Assembly: GCA_029007825.1 (NCBI GenBank)
Contig: JAQXIO010000024.1
Location: forward strand, 1-55,453
Length of the DNA: 55,453 nucleotides
Direction of reading: 5' to 3'
DNA from: Bacteroidales bacterium
GTDB taxonomy: Bacteria > Bacteroidota > Bacteroidia > Bacteroidales > JAQXIO01
Made by a program: the position numbers and the translations under genes. This document shows, piece after piece, positions 52,412-55,453 of the stretch; within the stretch, counting starts at the first letter, position 1, and each line of letters begins with the position of its first letter. Below the pieces are notes generated by a model. The model did not search any database and was not told the origin of the DNA. It was given only the letters and a program-made list of their open reading frames with translations.

Positions 52412-53656
52412 GTGGGAATCGAACTCTTTTTAGCAAAGCGGATTCTCTTTGGAGTCAGAAATGGCTCGAAAGGCGCTCCTCCTGCGTCCAGAATTGCGTT
52501 GTTGGGAATTATTCTCGGATTAGCTGTGATGATTCTTTCTGTTGCCATCGTCATAGGATTTAAAAAGGAAGTACGTAATAAGGTAATCGGTTTCGGTTCC
52601 CATATCCAGATAACCAACTTCGACAATAACAGTTCGTACGAAAGCCAGCCTATCGTTGTTTCGGACTCTTTGCTACGTGATATTATAGAAACACCAGGTA
52701 TAAGGCAGGCGGATCGTTTTGCTACGAAGCCCGGTATTTTGAAAACGGATGATGATTTTGAAGGCATTGTCTTAAAGGGGGTGGATTCTATCTATGATTG
52801 GAGTTTTTTCAAATCTTATCTGTTAAAGGGTGATTTGCCCGATATAAATAAGACCGAAGGAAGCCCTGATATTTTGTTGTCGAGATTTCTTGCCGACCGT
52901 CTGAATTTGAATGTGGGAGATAAGATTAATGCTTATTTTGTACAGGATCAGGTGCGGGCGCGTAGATTTTCTATCTCCGGTATTTATGAAACGGGATTTA
53001 CCGATTATGACCGGATTTTCTTGATTACAGGCATAAGACAGGTGCAACGTCTTAACGATTGGGATAAAGACCATATCAGCGGTGTGGAAATAATGGTCGA
53101 TGATTATAGACAACTGGATGCCCTGACCGATACGCTCTATTTTCGTTTTGCCAGTCTGGAAGAGACGGGAGACGATACGTTTTTGGTACGTTCGATTAAA
53201 GAGATTGTTCCCCAGATATTCAGTTGGCTCGATCTTCTGGATATCAATGTTGCGGTAATATTGCTTCTGATGATTTCCGTGTCCGGTTTTACGATGATAT
53301 CCGGATTGCTCATTTTAATTCTGGAGCGTACCAATATGATTGGAATATTGAAAGCGCTTGGTGAGAATGATACGAGTATCCGGAAAATATTTCTTTATTT
53401 GTCTTTTTTTCTGATAGGCCGGGGTATGTTATGGGGAAATGTGATCGGGATTTCGATTTGTCTATTACAGAAGTATTTTCATATTATCAAACTGGATGCT
53501 TCCGTTTACTATCTGAGTGCGGTGCCTATCGATATTGATCCTGTCGCTATCGTATTATTGAATCTCGGAACATTGGTGATTACGATGTTGCTGATGATTG
53601 CTCCTTCTTACCTGATTACCAAAATAGCACCGGTCAAGGCGATACGTTTTGAGTAA
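52412..53656 (+). CDS. LolC/LolE-type ABC transporter permease (FtsX domain)
   Basis: A 414-residue inner-membrane permease of the lipoprotein-releasing type. It starts at GTG (52412). The basic N-terminus with LAKRILFGVRNGSKG is followed by helix 1 (about 30-50), a large MacB-like periplasmic domain (about 55-265), then three helices of the FtsX domain (about 275-405, MISVSGFTMISGLLILILER). In Bacteroidota a single LolC/E-like permease is usual. No ATPase partner (lolD) lies beside it. It sits just upstream of the pst genes but is separated by 98 bases with candidate regulatory repeats. Confidence 0.88.
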   Translation: MGIELFLAKRILFGVRNGSKGAPPASRIALLGIILGLAVMILSVAIVIGFKKEVRNKVIGFGSHIQITNFDNNSSYESQPIVVSDSLLRDIIETPGIRQADRFATKPGILKTDDDFEGIVLKGVDSIYDWSFFKSYLLKGDLPDINKTEGSPDILLSRFLADRLNLNVGDKINAYFVQDQVRARRFSISGIYETGFTDYDRIFLITGIRQVQRLNDWDKDHISGVEIMVDDYRQLDALTDTLYFRFASLEETGDDTFLVRSIKEIVPQIFSWLDLLDINVAVILLLMISVSGFTMISGLLILILERTNMIGILKALGENDTSIRKIFLYLSFFLIGRGMLWGNVIGISICLLQKYFHIIKLDASVYYLSAVPIDIDPVAIVLLNLGTLVITMLLMIAPSYLITKIAPVKAIRFE

Positions 53657-53664
53657 GATGTTTT

Positions 53665-53686
53665 TTTGTAACATCTTTGTAATACT
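53665..53686 (+). promoter_or_regulatory. Candidate Pho-box-like direct repeat upstream of pstC
   Basis: TTTGTAACATC (53665-53675) and TTTGTAATACT (53676-53686) form an 11-base-period direct repeat, the period seen in PhoB/PhoP boxes of other bacteria. It lies about 70 bases before the pstC ATG. A TTACTTTG at 53727-53734 is a one-mismatch -7 box. The link to phosphate control is inference. Confidence 0.35.
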
Positions 53687-53754
53687 TATTTCATAATTCC
53701 TTAATATACTTCTGCTTTTCTTAAGCTTACTTTGCCGTAGCAAAATAGAAGGAA

Positions 53755-54945
53755 ATGATAAGAAGATTTTTCGGGAAAATTGTGCAGGGTTCTCTTTTGA
53801 TAAGCGGAAGTGTTACAAGCCTTGCAATCCTTTTAATTGTGTTGTTTCTTTTTAGTGAGGCTTCAGGTCTTTTTACCAGTCCGGTTGTCGAAAAAGGCTA
53901 TGTACTGGCAGTCAATAAGGAAAATGAGATAACGAAACTTACCCCTGTTCAGATTAAGGAAATTTTCGATGCCAATATTACGAATTGGAAAGATGTCGGC
54001 GGAAAAGATATGGAAATATTGCCGGTGCGGTTGTCCGATTTACCTAGTTATTTTACGGAGGAAGAGATGGGAAGTGAATTTCAGAATCTTCCCGGCTGCA
54101 TAAATGAACTGGTGGAAAAGAATCCCGGAATTCTGGCATTTTTTCCGGAACAGTATTTGCCTCAGGAATTTTCCGGAAAGGTATTTCCTCCTCAGAATAT
54201 CTCTCTGGCCGATTTCTTTGCCGGAAAAGAGTGGTTTCCTACTTCTACGCCTACAGCATTGTTCGGTTTACTCCCTTTATTGTTGGGAACGTTGCTGGTC
54301 AGTGTCGGGGCAATCGTTATCGCATTGCCGTTCGGTATGGCTGTAGCTATTTATATGGCTGAAATAGCCGATAACAGGATAAGAAAAGCGCTCAAGCCGG
54401 TTATAGAGTTGCTGGCAGGTATTCCTTCGGTGGTATATGGTTTTTTCGGATTGGTAGTAATTGTTCCGTTCTTACAGACAGTATTGGATTTACCTGTGGG
54501 TGAAACGGCTTTTGCCGGTAGTGTGGTGCTGGCAATTATGGCGCTCCCTACGATTGTTACGGTTGCCGAAGATGCTATGCGTACGACGCCTCGTTCCATG
54601 AAAGAGGCAAGTCTGGCATTGGGAGCGACCCATTGGCAAACTATCTATAAAGTGGTAGTTCCCTATTCGCGTTCGGGTATTACTTCGGCGATTGTTCTGG
54701 GAATCGGACGGGCCATAGGGGAAACAATGGCTGTTTTGATGGTTACGGGAAATGCCGCGATTATTCCTACTACGATTTTCGAACCGGTGCGAACGATTCC
54801 TGCTACTATTGCGGCTGAGATGGGAGAGGCTCCTGCCGGGGGAGAGCATTATAAAGCTCTTTTTCTTCTGGGTGCTATGCTGTTTTTGATTACATTGGTG
54901 TTGAGTATTTCTGTAGAATATATTTCTGATAAAAAGAGACGTTAA
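53755..54945 (+). CDS. pstC: Phosphate ABC transporter permease PstC with phosphate-binding-protein-like insert
   Basis: A 396-residue inner-membrane permease of the high-affinity phosphate uptake system. The first helix (about 15-36) is followed by about 130 periplasmic residues that resemble parts of PstS, in particular LTPVQIKEIFDANITNWKDV (62-81), EILPV and NPGILAFFPEQYL (123-135). The permease core begins near 165, with GIPSVVYGFFGLVVIVPFL and the EAA-type loop SLALGATHWQTIYKVVVPYS. A good Shine-Dalgarno-like AGAAGG precedes the ATG. No pstS gene lies upstream; pstA follows after 4 bases. Confidence 0.92.
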   Translation: MIRRFFGKIVQGSLLISGSVTSLAILLIVLFLFSEASGLFTSPVVEKGYVLAVNKENEITKLTPVQIKEIFDANITNWKDVGGKDMEILPVRLSDLPSYFTEEEMGSEFQNLPGCINELVEKNPGILAFFPEQYLPQEFSGKVFPPQNISLADFFAGKEWFPTSTPTALFGLLPLLLGTLLVSVGAIVIALPFGMAVAIYMAEIADNRIRKALKPVIELLAGIPSVVYGFFGLVVIVPFLQTVLDLPVGETAFAGSVVLAIMALPTIVTVAEDAMRTTPRSMKEASLALGATHWQTIYKVVVPYSRSGITSAIVLGIGRAIGETMAVLMVTGNAAIIPTTIFEPVRTIPATIAAEMGEAPAGGEHYKALFLLGAMLFLITLVLSISVEYISDKKRR

Positions 54946-54949
54946 GATT

Positions 54950-55453
54950 ATGGAATCAGGAAAACTGTCGTCAGACTCGACTTTAACAGATACACGCAAA
55001 CGGATTGCCCAGGGAGCTGCATTCGGGCTTTTTACGTTATTGAGCTTGTTTGTCGTATTGATCCTTCTGTTTATATTAGGTTTTATTTTTGTACAGGGAA
55101 TCGGTGTTATCAGTTGGGATTTCCTGACACAGTCTCCTTCTGCCGGAATGACGGAAGGGGGAATTTTTCCGGCTATTGTCGGGACATTGTGTCTGGTAAT
55201 CGGAAGTAGTCTGCTCAGTTTTCCGATAGGTATTATGTCGGGTATTTATATGCATGAATATGCCAAGAATGGTAAAATTGTACGCTTTATAAGGATTATG
55301 ACAAATAACCTGAGCGGGGTACCGTCGGTTGTTTTCGGTCTTTTCGGTATGGCTTTTTTTGTAAATGCATTGGGATTCGGCGATTCTATTATTGCCGGTT
55401 CGTGTACGTTGGCGTTAATGTCTTTGCCGCTTATTATCCGTACTACGGAAGAG
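54950..55453 (+). CDS. pstA: Phosphate ABC transporter permease PstA, N-terminal part (cut by window edge)
   Basis: I translated this partial frame by hand: 168 codons from the ATG at 54950 to the window edge without a stop. A polar N-terminus with TDTRKRIAQGAAF leads to a first helix (about 30-50), then WDFLTQSP, a second helix with VGTLCLVIGSSLLSFPIGI, and NNLSGVPSVVFGLFGMAFF, the conserved PstA segment. It starts 4 bases after the pstC stop and is certainly cotranscribed. pstB and phoU are expected beyond the edge. Confidence 0.94.
   Translation, partial: MESGKLSSDSTLTDTRKRIAQGAAFGLFTLLSLFVVLILLFILGFIFVQGIGVISWDFLTQSPSAGMTEGGIFPAIVGTLCLVIGSSLLSFPIGIMSGIYMHEYAKNGKIVRFIRIMTNNLSGVPSVVFGLFGMAFFVNALGFGDSIIAGSCTLALMSLPLIIRTTEE

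Noticed and set aside
1..55453. Prophage, plasmid or integrative element
   Set aside because: No integrase, transposase, relaxase or phage gene was seen, and the genes outside the PUL are ordinary chromosomal housekeeping genes.

Overview
The window looks like chromosomal DNA of a gut-type Bacteroidales (phylum Bacteroidota). The evidence is a SusC/SusD pair, many promoters of the TAnnTTTG type, weak ribosome binding sites, a membrane-spanning SusR-like regulator, DUF4924 and DUF5683 proteins, and a large single-chain PurL. The genus cannot be fixed from sequence alone. I see no mobile element, CRISPR array, rRNA or tRNA. Forty-three protein genes are supported, including a 50-residue rpmH and partial genes at both ends (nadE on the left, pstA on the right).

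Layout. 1-4.6 kb (minus): envelope and housekeeping operon PASTA protein - RluD-type synthase - ddl - acyltransferase - nadE, with rpmH and its strong terminator just upstream. 5.1-8.7 kb (plus): lrgAB, efp, radC, a SufT-like DUF59 gene and lpxH. 8.8-26.5 kb: a polysaccharide utilization locus (PUL). A plus-strand SusR-like regulator meets end-to-end an eight-gene minus-strand train: SusC - SusD - GH144 - GH43-like - GH3 - DUF1080 - Gfo/Idh - GH43-like. 26.9-32.3 kb (minus): nhaD, then the operon lysE-type exporter - DUF4924 - rfbD - prfC. 32.4-38.6 kb (plus): purL, then a second Gfo/Idh-DUF1080 pair closed by a strong terminator. 38.7-45.1 kb (plus): a channel-like membrane protein and a complete tripartite RND efflux operon. 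45.2-47.1 kb (minus): surE-lpxB. 47.2-55.5 kb (plus): parA, parB, DUF5683, a LysM lytic transglycosylase, an aminotransferase, a LolC/E-type permease and pstC-pstA.

The most interesting part is the PUL. Family knowledge for GH144 (beta-1,2-glucan hydrolases) and GH3 suggests a beta-1,2-glucan or sophorose-type substrate. The same locus carries a TAT-exported oxidoreductase and a DUF1080 (3-keto-disaccharide hydrolase family) lipoprotein. It may therefore join ordinary hydrolysis to an oxidative 3-keto route in the periplasm. A second Gfo/Idh-DUF1080 pair lies about 20 kb away in its own operon and the opposite gene order. Two GH43-like propeller enzymes with intact catalytic carboxylates complete the locus and have no obvious substrate. 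Three hairpins divide the train into likely expression segments. The susC upstream region carries 11-bp-phased repeats, one pair of which closely matches a repeat upstream of pstC.

The functions are read from motifs remembered for each family. No database search was run, so substrates and operon boundaries remain inferences.
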